Below, piece after piece: positions 54,795 to 63,673 of a DNA stretch of 64,000 nt. Below the pieces are notes generated by a model. It had not been told where the DNA came from. It worked only from the letters and a program-made list of their open reading frames with translations, and made no database searches. Source of the stretch: CAWKGV01 sp963849305 (GTDB lineage: Bacteria; Pseudomonadota; Alphaproteobacteria; Acetobacterales; Acetobacteraceae); assembly GCA_963849305.1 (NCBI GenBank), contig CAWKGV010000003.1, forward strand, positions 434,001 through 498,000. The letters are read 5' to 3'. The translations under genes and the position numbers were made by a program. The stretch's first letter is position 1; every line of letters starts with the position of its first letter.

Positions 54795-55860
54795 AAGCGT
54801 TCTCAGGTTGACTGGAAATAGCGCAATGTCGGATGTAGTTGGCACATTCCGCTGGAGTGAGGGCGAGGGCGATAGTGCCAAGTGCGTGCCACAGTGCATC
54901 GACGGTGCGAATGGCTGCGGCCCGCAATTGCGCCTTCATCTTTGCGAAGAGCATCTCGATTGGGTTCAGGTCCGGGCTGTATGGCGGCAGATAGAGCAGC
55001 TTTGCGCCAGCCGCTTCGATGGCTGCGCGGACGCCGGCCGTTTTGTGGACGGGCAGGTTGTCCATGATCACGATAATCGCCGGACCGCAACGCGGTCGCG
55101 AGATGCTGCTCGACATAGGCGACAAACAACGCGCCGTTCACCGCTCCATCCAGCACATAGGGCGCGATCACACCGCCCTGATGGAGGCACCCGATGAAGG
55201 TGGAGGTCTTGCGATGGCCCTGCGGGACCGACCCAACCAACCGCTCGCCGCGTGGCGCACGGCCGTATTGTCGCACCATGTCGGTCTTGATTGAGGTCTC
55301 GTCGAGGAAGATCAGCCGCCCCGCTGTCAGGCGGGGTTGCTGCTTGCGCCATTCGGCGCGTGCCTCGGCAACGTCTGGCCGCTCCTGCTCGGCGGCATGC
55401 AAGTCTTTTTTTATGCGTCTGGCCGAGACGAACGAGCGTGCCGTGCATCAGGCCGTCGCTGGCCGAGACCTGATGCGTCTCGCTGAGCCAGCGACGCAGT
55501 TCGGCAAGGGTGGCGTCCGGATGCGCCTTCACCTGAGCGCGGATCGCGTCATAGAGGCCGAGCAGTTTCGGCGGCACATGACACCGCTGCGGCCGCGCCG
55601 AACGCTCGCCCGTGTCACGGCGTCGGCTGAGCGCCTTCGAGACATACGACACGCTAACACACAAGGCGGCCGCGATCTCGCCGACCGCATCTCCAGCATC
55701 GGACAACGCGAAAACCCGCTCCCGCAGATCCTGAGAATACGGTCTGCCACGCCGAAACAGCATCCATCTCCTCCGGTCACGATCAACCGGTCTTCTTCGA
55801 ATCGCACCTCTCCCCCAATTCGCAAGCTCTTTTGCGATTCTAGTCAGCCTGAGAACGCTC
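54794..55860 (-). mobile_element. IS630-family insertion sequence
   Basis: A 1067-base element. Terminal inverted repeats share GCGTTCTCAGG-TGACT-GAA: left end GAAGCGTTCTCAGGTTGACTGG at 54794, right end complement GAGCGTTCTCAGGCTGACTAG at 55860. Each end is flanked by TA (54792-54793 and 55861-55862), the target duplication of this family. One transposase gene lies inside on the minus strand. The left end has one extra A relative to the right. Confidence 0.9.
54803..55763 (-). pseudogene. IS630-family transposase, spread over three frames
   Basis: Reading in the minus direction, the N-terminal helix-turn-helix (GRPYSQDLRERVFALSDAGD, SVSYVSKALSRRR) ends at a run of seven A (55406-55412), after which the homology continues one frame over with DLHAAEQERPDVAEARAEWR and LIFLDETSIKTDM (first catalytic Asp). 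At about 55080 it moves frame again: IIVIMDNLPVHKTAGV (second Asp) and YLPPYSPDLNPIEMLF (Glu). The first shift, at A7, could be programmed slippage, as in some IS630 relatives. The second, at GGCGATTATC, has no slippery sequence and probably inactivates the gene. The last frame has no stop inside the element. Confidence 0.85.
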
Positions 55861-56760
55861 TAGATAGGGCGCGAGCACATTTTCGATCCATTTCATGAAT
55901 GCGCGGACTCGGCGCGACAGGTTGCGCCGATGCGCTACTACCAGGGAGACGACGAGCGGCTTGTGCTGAAAATCGGGTAGAATCTCTATCAACGCTCCAC
56001 TCTCCAGGTAACGGCCAATCGCCAACAGTGGTGCCTGAATCAGGCCAAGACCGGCGACACCAGCGGCTTCGTAGGTCTGCACGCTGTTGACGTGCAGCGC
56101 ACCTCGCAACTGAAGCCTCGCGTAGCTGTCGCCGTGCGGATACTCCCATCCATAGGGTTTTGCGCCGAGTGTCCTCGCGAAATGAATTGCCCGATGTTCC
56201 TGATGCTGCAGATCTTCTAGCGATCGAGGGACGCCATAGCGCGCCAGGTAGGCAGGACTGGCGGCGTTGACCATGCGTAACTTGCCCAGCGGGCGGGCAA
56301 TCAGCGTCTCGTCCCCGATGGGACCAAGTCGCAATACGCAGTCAAACCCCTCTTGAACCAGATCAACTTGGCGATCCGTACTCGACACCTCCAGCTCCAA
56401 CTCGGGATAAGTCGCCATGAAGGTCGGCAAGGCCGGCACGATAGTGGTGCGCGCCAGCTCGCTCGGCAGATCAACCCGTAAGCGCCCGCGAAGTGCCACT
56501 CGATCGCTTGCGAACATTGAGTGCAGATCATCAACTTCAGCAAGCAGATCGCGGGCACGGGCATGAAATACCCGTCCGTCTTCTGTCAACTGCACGCTAC
56601 GCGTCGTCCGGTGCAGAAGCCTGACACCGACATCTTCTTCCAGCTTCCGGACCGCCGTTGAGACCCTCCCCTTTTGGATGCCCAAGCTATCGGCTGCGTG
56701 GGTGAAGCTCCCCATTTCCGCTACCGTTATGAAAATGAGGATGGGTTCGAGATTCTGCAT
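55840..56760 (-). CDS. LysR family transcriptional regulator
   Basis: A 306-residue regulator. The N-terminal helix-turn-helix is LIFITVAEMGSFTHAADSLGIQKGRVSTAVRKLEEDVGVRLL; the ligand-binding domain follows (LRGRLRVDLPSELARTTIVP, EGFDCVLRLGPIGDETLIARPLG, VAGLGLIQAPLLAIG). Its last seven codons, LERSQAD and the stop, lie inside the right inverted repeat of the IS630 element, so the original C-terminus was replaced. The regulator is probably still functional because only the tail is affected. It is divergent from a DoxX-like gene, with tandem repeats in the shared upstream region. Confidence 0.92.
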   Translation of the reverse strand: MQNLEPILIFITVAEMGSFTHAADSLGIQKGRVSTAVRKLEEDVGVRLLHRTTRSVQLTEDGRVFHARARDLLAEVDDLHSMFASDRVALRGRLRVDLPSELARTTIVPALPTFMATYPELELEVSSTDRQVDLVQEGFDCVLRLGPIGDETLIARPLGKLRMVNAASPAYLARYGVPRSLEDLQHQEHRAIHFARTLGAKPYGWEYPHGDSYARLQLRGALHVNSVQTYEAAGVAGLGLIQAPLLAIGRYLESGALIEILPDFQHKPLVVSLVVAHRRNLSRRVRAFMKWIENVLAPYLERSQAD

Positions 56761-56767
56761 TTTCGTG

Positions 56768-56849
56768 CCTCGGTATTGTTCACCTTAGAGAGAACAGTGA
56801 GTTCATTTCCTCGGTGTTTATCATACCTAAGAGACACAGTAAGCTCCTG
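56768..56849. promoter_or_regulatory. Tandem 41-base direct repeats upstream of lysR and doxX-like genes
   Basis: Two adjacent imperfect copies, 56768-56808 and 56809-56849, both begin CCTCGGT and contain ACCTTAGAGAGAACAGTGAG or ACCTAAGAGACACAGTAAG. They fill the divergent gap and overlap the region expected to hold both promoters, so they are candidate LysR operator sites. Confidence 0.55.
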
Positions 56850-56851
56850 AA

Positions 56852-56870
56852 TATGGGGATCCCCCCCATA
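56852..56870. promoter_or_regulatory. Hairpin covering the approach to the DoxX-like ribosome-binding site
   Basis: TATGGGG (56852-56858) and CCCCATA (56864-56870) form a perfect 7-base stem around ATCCC, immediately before the GGAGA ribosome-binding site of the DoxX-like gene. It could be an operator or affect translation. Confidence 0.35.
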
Positions 56871-56882
56871 GGAGAATGACAA

Positions 56883-57305
56883 GTGTCCGAAACTATGAAC
56901 CTGCATCAGGTGCCTGAAACTATGACCTTGCATCGCAGCCCGTGGGCCGGCCGGATAATGAGCGCGTTTGTCGTTATCGCTCTGGTGGCAGACGGCACTA
57001 TTCAGCTTTTCGCGCCGGCACAGATCGCGAGCATGTTGCACGAAACCGGGTTCGCGATGGACCTGACCCGTGTCGTGGGTCCGATCATACTCGCCTGCGC
57101 CATCCTTTACGCCATCCCGGCCACCGCCGTCCTCGGCGCGATCCTGGTGACTGGCTTTCTGGGAGGCGCAATCTGCGCCCATGTCCGCATTGGTGAGTTG
57201 GGGTCGCCGCCGGAAGTCGTTTCCCTGCTTCTGGGCGCGATGACATGGGGCGGCCTCTACGCGCGCGATCCCCGTATCCGGGCCATTCTGCCGCTCATCC
57301 GTTGA
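56883..57305 (+). CDS. DoxX-like family membrane protein
   Basis: A 140-residue protein with four hydrophobic helices (IMSAFVVIALVADGTIQLFA, VVGPIILACAILYAIPA, AVLGAILVTGFLGGAICAHV, VSLLLGAMTWGGLY), the DoxX-like layout. The start is a GTG at 56883 with GGAGA 7 bases upstream. The N-terminus contains a 9-residue tandem repeat (SETMNLHQV, PETMTLHRS) from a 27-base duplication; an ATG at 56922 would skip most of it. It precedes an NmrA-type oxidoreductase, probably in one operon under the divergent LysR. Confidence 0.8.
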   Translation: MSETMNLHQVPETMTLHRSPWAGRIMSAFVVIALVADGTIQLFAPAQIASMLHETGFAMDLTRVVGPIILACAILYAIPATAVLGAILVTGFLGGAICAHVRIGELGSPPEVVSLLLGAMTWGGLYARDPRIRAILPLIR

Positions 57306-57350
57306 ACCAACAGGGGCAGTGCTCCGTCCCTCAAGATCAGGAGAAAACGC

Positions 57351-58223
57351 ATGTTTTTAGTAATGGGAATCACGGGAAAAGTTGGCGGCGCAACGGCAGA
57401 ACATCTGTTGGCGCACGGCAAGGAGGTACGCGCGCTCGTCCGCAATCGCGAGAAGGCGTCAAGCTGGGCGAACCAGGGCGTGGAACTGGTTGACGGTGAT
57501 TGGAATGATTCGGCAGCCATCGAGCGGGCGCTCAAAGGCGTCGAAGGCGCGTTTGTCATGTTGCCGGCTGTCTGGGCCCCCTCGCCCGATTACAAAGAAG
57601 CCAAGGGCGTGATTGCGAACTATGTCGAGGCGCTCACCAAGGCAGCGCCGCCGCGGGTGGTAGCGCTTTCGTCGATGGGTGCGAACAGGACCAGCGGGCT
57701 TGGGATGATCACGGCCTTGTCGCTTCTGGAGCAAGGTTTTCGCGACCTGATATCGCCAATCGCATTTGTGCGCGCAGGTGGATTCTTCGAAAACTTCCTC
57801 TACGGCTTGCAGGTCGCCCAGGGCGGAACGCTACCGGTCTACTACAATCCGACAAACCGGAAATCGACCATGGTCGCGACGAACGACATCGGCACGGAGG
57901 TCGCAACCCTCTTGACCGAGCCAGCGTGGTCAGGGCAGCGCGTCGTCGAGCTTGGTTCGATGGTCACCGCGGATGAAGTCGCGGAGCAATTGGGTGAAGT
58001 CCTGAATCTCGACGTGAAAGCCTTTGCAGTCCCGCGTGCAGGATGGACGGAAGCGTTCGAGCAATTCGGCATCCCGAAGGGCCACACCGGACCTGCCGAA
58101 GAAATGTTTGAGGCCGTGAATGCAGGATGGATGGACCTCGGAGTCGAGGGTACGGAGCACGTAGCGGGTACGACGTCCGCACGCGACGTCTTCGCGGCGG
58201 CCCAGAAGGCCGTGACGGCGTGA
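57351..58223 (+). CDS. NmrA family NAD(P)-binding protein
   Basis: A 290-residue atypical SDR. The nucleotide-binding motif is VMGITGKVGGATAEHLLAHG at the N-terminus, followed by ALVRNREKA, VDGDWNDSAAIERAL and VVALSSMGANR. It lacks the YxxxK catalytic pair of classical SDRs in the usual place, so it may act as a redox sensor or a quinone/azo reductase-type enzyme. It lies 45 bases after the DoxX-like gene and 37 bases before a truncated relative. Base composition is lower in GC than most of the window. Confidence 0.87.
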   Translation: MFLVMGITGKVGGATAEHLLAHGKEVRALVRNREKASSWANQGVELVDGDWNDSAAIERALKGVEGAFVMLPAVWAPSPDYKEAKGVIANYVEALTKAAPPRVVALSSMGANRTSGLGMITALSLLEQGFRDLISPIAFVRAGGFFENFLYGLQVAQGGTLPVYYNPTNRKSTMVATNDIGTEVATLLTEPAWSGQRVVELGSMVTADEVAEQLGEVLNLDVKAFAVPRAGWTEAFEQFGIPKGHTGPAEEMFEAVNAGWMDLGVEGTEHVAGTTSARDVFAAAQKAVTA

Positions 58224-58260
58224 ACCGCGACGTTCACACCAATGAAGATCGAGATCGAAC

Positions 58261-58623
58261 ATGAAGGTTCTTGTTTTGGGTGCAACGGGCGGGACCGGAC
58301 GGCTGATCGTCCGCGACGCCCTGGCGAAAGGCCATTCCGTCGTTGCCCTGGTCGCTCGAAGGCCCGCGCCCTGGATCTCCCCGGGAGCAGACATGATCGA
58401 GGGCGATGCCCGTGACGAGGGTGCCCTCATTCGCGCCTTGGACGGCTGCGGTGCCGTCGTCAGCTCGTTAGGCACCGGCGTGGGCTTCCGCGAGGTCAGC
58501 CTGCTGACCGTCGCGACACGCGCCCTGGTCACGGCGATGACGCGCAGCGGCGTGCGCCGTCTGGTCTGCATTAGCGCCCTGGGGGTCTCCTCCGCAACGG
58601 GCGGCGGGGCGGCGTCGAGATAA
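58261..58623 (+). pseudogene. NAD(P)-binding SDR/NmrA-like gene, C-terminally truncated
   Basis: A gene start of good quality: MKVLVLGATGGTGRLIVRDALAKGHSVVALVARRP is the Rossmann loop, then GDARDEGALIRALDGCGAVVSSLG and SGVRRLVCISALGVSS. After about 117 residues it runs into unrelated sequence and stops at 58623. Relatives have about 200-220 residues, so the C-terminal half is missing. The breakpoint lies about 95 bases before the decayed soeA-like copy. Confidence 0.7.
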
Positions 58624-58716
58624 GCCGCAACCATGTCGGCAAGAATGGCGCCCGCCTGTGTTAGACTCTAATTTGCGAGAAGTACCCGACCCTGGGGCTC
58701 GCCGCGCCCGCCGGCC

Positions 58717-58807
58717 GACGCAAGAACATGCTCCCGGCACAGCCGATAGCAGACGGAATGACGAACGCGCAGCCCGGGTGAACAAAAGGCTTTCCCTCGC
58801 CCGAGGG
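58717..58807 (+). pseudogene. Decayed copy of the soeA 5' region, left part
   Basis: Aligns with 60661-60752, the ribosome-binding site and first codons of soeA: GACGCAAGAACATGCTCCCGGCAC and GACGGAATGACGAACGCGCAGCCCGGG match with scattered changes. The copied ATG is at 58759, and a TGA at 58780 ends it after seven codons. The match breaks at the IS256 left end. Confidence 0.75.
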
Positions 58808-60332
58808 GTAGCGTCCGGAAGGTTCTGCAAAACGGGCTGAGGCCTGGGTGGCCATGGTATGCGGGTGATGTTCGAAGTCACCGACCCCCCGTGGAAGGGA
58901 GCAGACCATGGCCAGGAGCGAAGGTAAGGCGGAAGTCATCGACCTCAAAGCGCTGGTGGAGCGGGATGAGGATTTCCTTCGCGCGGCGCTGCAGGCGCTG
59001 GTGCAGGCGGCGCTGGAAGCGGAAATGACGGAGGCGATCGGGGCGGAGAAGGGCGAGCGGACGGAGACGCGGCTGGCCTATCGCAGTGGCTATTACCCGC
59101 GCGCGCTGATCACCCGGGTTGGCACGCTGGAGTTGCGGGTGCCGCAGGATCGGGCGGGCCGATTCTCGACGGAACTGTTTGAACGCTACCAGCGCTCCGA
59201 GAAGGCGTTGGTCGGAACCTTGGCCGAGATGTATGTGCAGGGCGTCTCGACACGCAAAGTGAAGGCGGTGACCGAGACGTTGTGCGGGCACAGCTTCTCG
59301 GCCAGCTCGATCAGCGCGGTGAACAAGTCCCTGGATGCGGCGCTGACGGCGTTCTCGGAACGGCGGCTGAGCGAGCCGTACCCGTATCTGATCCTGGACG
59401 CCCGCTACGAGCGGAGGCGCGACGGCGGCGTGATCGTCAGCCAGGCGGTGCTGGTCGCCGTGGCGGTGGACCTGGAGGGGCGCCGGCAGGTTCTGGCCGT
59501 CGAACTGGCCAATCGCGAGAGCCGCTCAAGCTGGCGGGACTTCTTGCTAGCGCTCAAGCGGCGCGGGCTGTTCGGCGTCGAGTTCGTGGTCTCCGACGAC
59601 CATCCCGGACTGAAGCAGGCCATTCGAGGTCCTGGCGGAGGTGGTGTGGCAGCGCTGCTACGTGCACTTCCTGCGCAACGCCCTGGACTACGTGCCGCGC
59701 AAGGTGGACGACGACTGCATGATGGAGCTGCGCTGGTTTTATGATCGGCGCGATCTGGCGGAAGTGCGCCGCGATCTCGCCACCTGGCTCGCCAAGTGGC
59801 AGGACAAATATCCGAAGTTGTGCGGCTGGGTCGAGGACAATATCGAAGAGACGCTGACCTACTACCGGCTGCCGCTCGCGCACCACAAGCACATGAAATC
59901 AACCAACATGCTGGAACGGCTCAATCAGGAGATCAAACGCCGAACACATGTCGTGCGGATCTTCCCCAATGCCGAGAGCTGCTTGCGGCTGGTTCGAGCC
60001 CTCGCGGTGGAAGCTCACGAGAACTGGCTGGAGGCGATCCGCTACCTGAACATGGAGCATCTGAAGGAACACAAGAAGCAGATGCTACGGCAAGCCGCAT
60101 GACGGCCGTGGTCCCGACCCGATCGAGCCTCGCGGCGTGCTCGCCGTCATCAAGGACGCTGCGCGCCGCCTCCGGCGGTGGCCCCGGTTCAAGTCCGGGG
60201 CCATCCTTGACCGCCGCCGCGCGCGTCGCGCTCGGAATCTCAGGCCGGGACGGAGAAACGCCGTTCCGCCGAACCGAGAAACAACACCGCAATCATCCGC
60301 CGTCCATTTTGCAGAACTTGACGCACGCAACT
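58808..60332 (+). mobile_element. IS256-family insertion sequence
   Basis: A 1525-base element bounded by 8-base direct repeats GCCCGAGG (58800-58807 and 60333-60340), as expected for this family. Imperfect inverted repeats of about 29 bases are at the ends, sharing GTTCTGCAAAA: GGTAGCGTCCGGAAGG on the left and AGTTGCGTGCGTCAAG on the right complement. The last 230 bases are non-coding and include a perfect GGCCCCGG/CCGGGGCC hairpin at 60180-60202. Confidence 0.9.
58908..60102 (+). pseudogene. IS256-family transposase, frameshifted
   Basis: The first frame starts at the ATG at 58908 and has the family N-terminus (RLAYRSGYYPRALITRVGTLELRVPQDR), the first Asp in LILDARYE and the second in VVSDDHPGLKQAI. 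At about 59625 the homology moves to another frame (VWQRCYVHFLRNALDYVPRK) and ends with the Glu in MLERLNQEIKRRTHVVRIFP at 60102. ATTCGAGGTC in place of an expected ATTCGNGAGGTC indicates a loss of two bases. All three DDE residues exist but in different frames, so the element is not autonomous. Confidence 0.88.
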
Positions 60333-60340
60333 GCCCGAGG

Positions 60341-60415
60341 AGCTATTCGACACCTCCCCACGCGTGGCCGACGGGTGAAATGCACCATCTGCTGATGTGC
60401 GCCTGCCGATGCGGC
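60341..60415 (+). pseudogene. Decayed copy of the soeA 5' region, right part
   Basis: Continues the copy interrupted by the IS256 element: AGCTATTCGACACCTCCCC, ACGCGTGGCCGAC and ATGTGCGCCTGCCGATGCGG match 60753-60828 of soeA, including the codons of the first iron-sulfur cysteines. The match ends near 60415. Confidence 0.75.
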
Positions 60416-60703
60416 GGGAACCCAGCACCAGCCGTTGTAGTAACCGGGTACCTAGCCGCCGTGGCGCTCCGGCGCGATCTCGTACCGGCCCAGCGGCAGA
60501 GCAAACACCCCAGCAGCAGCTCGCAGATGCCCATCATGAACCGATCCCTGTGAAGGAGGTTGGGTAGGACGGACAACCGTATGCGGCCGCAAGCGTCACA
60601 CGATCGAATTTGGATTGTAACCGGGCCTGTCGCAACCCAGGCCTTGCCGAACATCGCATGGACGCGCAAGAACGTGCTCCCAGCACCGCCGAGAGGAGAC
60701 GGA
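60416..60703. other. Upstream region of soeA
   Basis: A 288-base stretch between the decayed copy and the soeA start with no protein-like frame. It should contain the soeA promoter; no clear -35/-10 pair was found. AGGAG at 60694-60698 is the soeA ribosome-binding site. Confidence 0.4.
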
Positions 60704-63592
60704 ATGACGAGCGCGCAGCCTGGGCGGACAAGAGGTTTTTCCTCCCCGGAGGAACTGATCGACACCTCCCCGCGCGTGGCCGACCAGGTGGCATACACCA
60801 CCTGCTACATGTGCGCCTGCCGGTGCGGCATCAAAGTCCACCTCAAGGACGGGCGCATCCGCTACATCGAGGGCAACCGCGATCACCCGGTGAACCGGGG
60901 GGTGCTGTGCGGCAAGGGCTCGGCGGGGATCATGCAGCAATACTCGCCCGCGCGGCTCACCAAGCCGCTGCTGCGCGTGGGCGAGCGCGGCGCGGGCGAG
61001 TTCCGCGAGATCGAGTGGGAGGAGGCGCTGGGCCTTGCCACGGACTGGCTGGGCCGCATCCGCGCGAGCGACCCCAAGAAGCTCGCCTTCTTCACCGGGC
61101 GCGATCAGAGCCAGTCGCTTACCGGCTGGTGGGCCAAGCAGTTCGGCACCCCCAATTTCGCCGCGCATGGCGGGTTCTGCTCGGTGAACATGGCCGCCGC
61201 CGGGCTCTACAGCGTCGGCGGCAGCTTCTGGGAGTTCGGCGATCCCGACTGGGAGCGGACCAAATATTTCCTGATGTTCGGCGTGGCCGAGGACCACGAT
61301 TCCAATCCGATCAAGCTCGGGCTCGCCAAGCTCAAGCAGCGCGGGGCGAAGTTCGTCTCGGTGAACCCGGTCAAGACCGGCTACTCCGCGATCGCCGACG
61401 AATGGGTGGGCATCCGGCCGGGTACTGACGGGCTGTTCGTGCTGGCGTTGGTACACGAACTGCTGCGCACCGACCGCATCGACCTCGATTTCCTCGCCCG
61501 GTACACCAACGCGGCCTGGCTGGTGATCCGCGATCCGGGCGGCTCCGAGGACGGACTGTTCGCTCGCGACGCCGAGGGCCGGCCGCTCGCCTGGGACCGC
61601 GCCAAGGGCGAAGCGATCGACGCCGGCACGCCGGGAATGCAGCCGCAGATCGTGGGCGACATAAGCCTGCCGGACGGTCGCGGCGCGCGGCCGGTGTTTC
61701 ACCTGCTCGCCGAGCGGTATCTGGACGGAAGCTACGCGCCGGACGCGGTGGCCGACCGCTGCGGCATCAGCGCCGCGACCATCCGGCGCATCGCGCGCGA
61801 GCTGGCCGAGACCGCGTTCGACCGGCAAATCGTATTGGATCAGGCTTGGGCCGACACCGCCGGACGGCGGCACGAGACCATGATCGGCCGTCCGGTCGCG
61901 ATGCACGCGATGCGCGGCATCTCCGCGCACTCCAACGGCTTCCACACCTGCCGGGCGATCCACTTGTTGCAGATGCTGCTGGGCGCGGTCGATACGCCGG
62001 GCTCGTGGCGCTACAAGTCGCCCTATCCGCGCCCGAACCCGCCGGGGCCGCTGCCGGTGGGCAAGGGCGCGGCGCCGGACGCGATAATGTCCGGCATGGC
62101 GCTGGGCTACCCGCGCGGCCCCGAGGACTTGCTGATCGAGGATGACGGAACGCCGCTACGCATCGACAAGGCGTTCTCCTGGGACGCGCCGCTCGCCGCG
62201 CACGGCATGATGCACACGGTGCTCGCCAACGCCCACGCGGGCGATCCGTACCCGATCGACACGCTGTTCATGTACATGGCCAACATGGCGTGGAACTCCG
62301 CGATGAACCCCGGAGAGGCCGCGCGGATGCTAACCGACAAGGACGCGCAAACCGGCGAGTACCGCATTCCGCGCGTGATCTATGCCGATGCGTTCTACTC
62401 CGAGATGGTCGCGCACGCCGACCTCGTGCTGCCCGATACGACCTATTTGGAACGCTGGGACTGCATTTCGCTGCTGGATCGCCCGATCGGCAGCCCGGAG
62501 GGGCCGGCGGATGCGATCCGCCAGCCAGTGCTGGCACCCGATCGCGACGTGCGGCCGTTCCAGGACGTGCTGATCGAGCTTGGCGCGCGGCTGAAGCTGC
62601 CGGGTTTCGTGGGTGAGGACGGCGAGCCGGCCTACCGCGATTATCCGGACTACATCGCCAACCATCAGCGCCGTCCGGGGATCGGCCCGCTTGCCGGCTG
62701 GCGTGGGCCGGATGGCACCGAGCAGGGAGCGGGCGCGCCGAACCCGCGCCAGCTCGACCGTTACGTCGAGAACCAGTGCTTTTGGTCGTACCACCTGCCG
62801 CCGGAACAGCTTTACTACAAGCACGCCAACCGGGCTTATCTGGAGCAGGCGAAGCGGATGGGACTGGTGGACGACACGGCGCAGATCGTGTTGCAGCTCT
62901 ATTGCGAGCCGTTGCAGAAGTTCCGGCTGGCGGCCGACGGGCACGGCGCGGCGCAGCCGCCCGAGAGCCATCGCGCGCGCATTCGAAAGTATTTCGACCC
63001 GCTGCCGATCTGGTACTCGCCACTCGAGCACGGGCCGATCGAGCAGGCCGTCTACCCGCTGCACGCGATCACGCAGCGGCCGATGGCGATGTACCATTCG
63101 TGGCACTCGCAGAACGCCTGGCTGCGCCAGATATACAGCCAGAACCGGCTTTACATTCATCGCGGCACGGCCGAGGCGCTGGACATCGCCGACGAGGACT
63201 GGGCGTGGGTCATCGGCCGCGGCGGCCGGGTGAAGTGCCAAGTGCGGTTGATGGAGGGCGTGAACCCGGACACGGTCTGGACCTGGAACGCCATCGGCAA
63301 GCGCGCCGGGGCGTGGAACCTGTCGCCCGACGCGCCGGAGGCCCGGCGCGGCTTCCTGCTCAACCATGCCATTTCGGAGTTTTTGCCGCCCGCCGAGGGA
63401 CCGCGCTTCGCTAATGCCGATCCAGTAACGGGCCAGGCGGCATGGTACGATTTGCGCGTGCGGATCGAAAAGGCCGAGGCGGCCACCGATACCTTGCCGC
63501 GGGCGGTCGCGCTAGCCCGGTTGCCGGGGTTGGCCGCGACGCCAAGCATCCTGCGATTTGGCGTGGCTGCTTCGGCTGAGACAGCGGAGTGA
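60704..63592 (+). CDS. soeA: Molybdopterin oxidoreductase, sulfite dehydrogenase SoeA-like catalytic subunit
   Basis: A 962-residue DMSO-reductase-family subunit. A 4Fe-4S motif at the N-terminus is C34-x2-C37-x3-C41-x27-C69 (CYMCACRCG to GVLCGKG). AAHGGFCSVNMAAAGLYSVG and FGVAEDHDSNPIK are the domain II/III regions around the cofactor, and VLPDTTYLERWD and MYHSWHSQNAWLRQIY are late cofactor-binding segments. Length and motifs fit the cytoplasmic SoeA that oxidises sulfite to sulfate with quinone as acceptor. The SoeB-like gene follows after 190 bases. The ATG at 60704 has AGGAG upstream; the open frame extends to 60560. A polysulfide or other reductase role cannot be excluded. Confidence 0.87.
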   Translation: MTSAQPGRTRGFSSPEELIDTSPRVADQVAYTTCYMCACRCGIKVHLKDGRIRYIEGNRDHPVNRGVLCGKGSAGIMQQYSPARLTKPLLRVGERGAGEFREIEWEEALGLATDWLGRIRASDPKKLAFFTGRDQSQSLTGWWAKQFGTPNFAAHGGFCSVNMAAAGLYSVGGSFWEFGDPDWERTKYFLMFGVAEDHDSNPIKLGLAKLKQRGAKFVSVNPVKTGYSAIADEWVGIRPGTDGLFVLALVHELLRTDRIDLDFLARYTNAAWLVIRDPGGSEDGLFARDAEGRPLAWDRAKGEAIDAGTPGMQPQIVGDISLPDGRGARPVFHLLAERYLDGSYAPDAVADRCGISAATIRRIARELAETAFDRQIVLDQAWADTAGRRHETMIGRPVAMHAMRGISAHSNGFHTCRAIHLLQMLLGAVDTPGSWRYKSPYPRPNPPGPLPVGKGAAPDAIMSGMALGYPRGPEDLLIEDDGTPLRIDKAFSWDAPLAAHGMMHTVLANAHAGDPYPIDTLFMYMANMAWNSAMNPGEAARMLTDKDAQTGEYRIPRVIYADAFYSEMVAHADLVLPDTTYLERWDCISLLDRPIGSPEGPADAIRQPVLAPDRDVRPFQDVLIELGARLKLPGFVGEDGEPAYRDYPDYIANHQRRPGIGPLAGWRGPDGTEQGAGAPNPRQLDRYVENQCFWSYHLPPEQLYYKHANRAYLEQAKRMGLVDDTAQIVLQLYCEPLQKFRLAADGHGAAQPPESHRARIRKYFDPLPIWYSPLEHGPIEQAVYPLHAITQRPMAMYHSWHSQNAWLRQIYSQNRLYIHRGTAEALDIADEDWAWVIGRGGRVKCQVRLMEGVNPDTVWTWNAIGKRAGAWNLSPDAPEARRGFLLNHAISEFLPPAEGPRFANADPVTGQAAWYDLRVRIEKAEAATDTLPRAVALARLPGLAATPSILRFGVAASAETAE

Positions 63593-63673
63593 GAGTGATG
63601 GCCCTATGCACCGACCGCCCTCCTCGCGAATGCGAGCATCCACGGCTCCGTATCCGCCAGCGAAGCCGTGGAT

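Noticed and set aside
60180..60202. GGTTCAAGTCC within a hairpin, resembling a tRNA T-arm
   Set aside because: The stem-loop looks like a T arm, but no acceptor, D or anticodon arms surround it. It lies in the IS256 3' region and is better seen as a simple palindrome.
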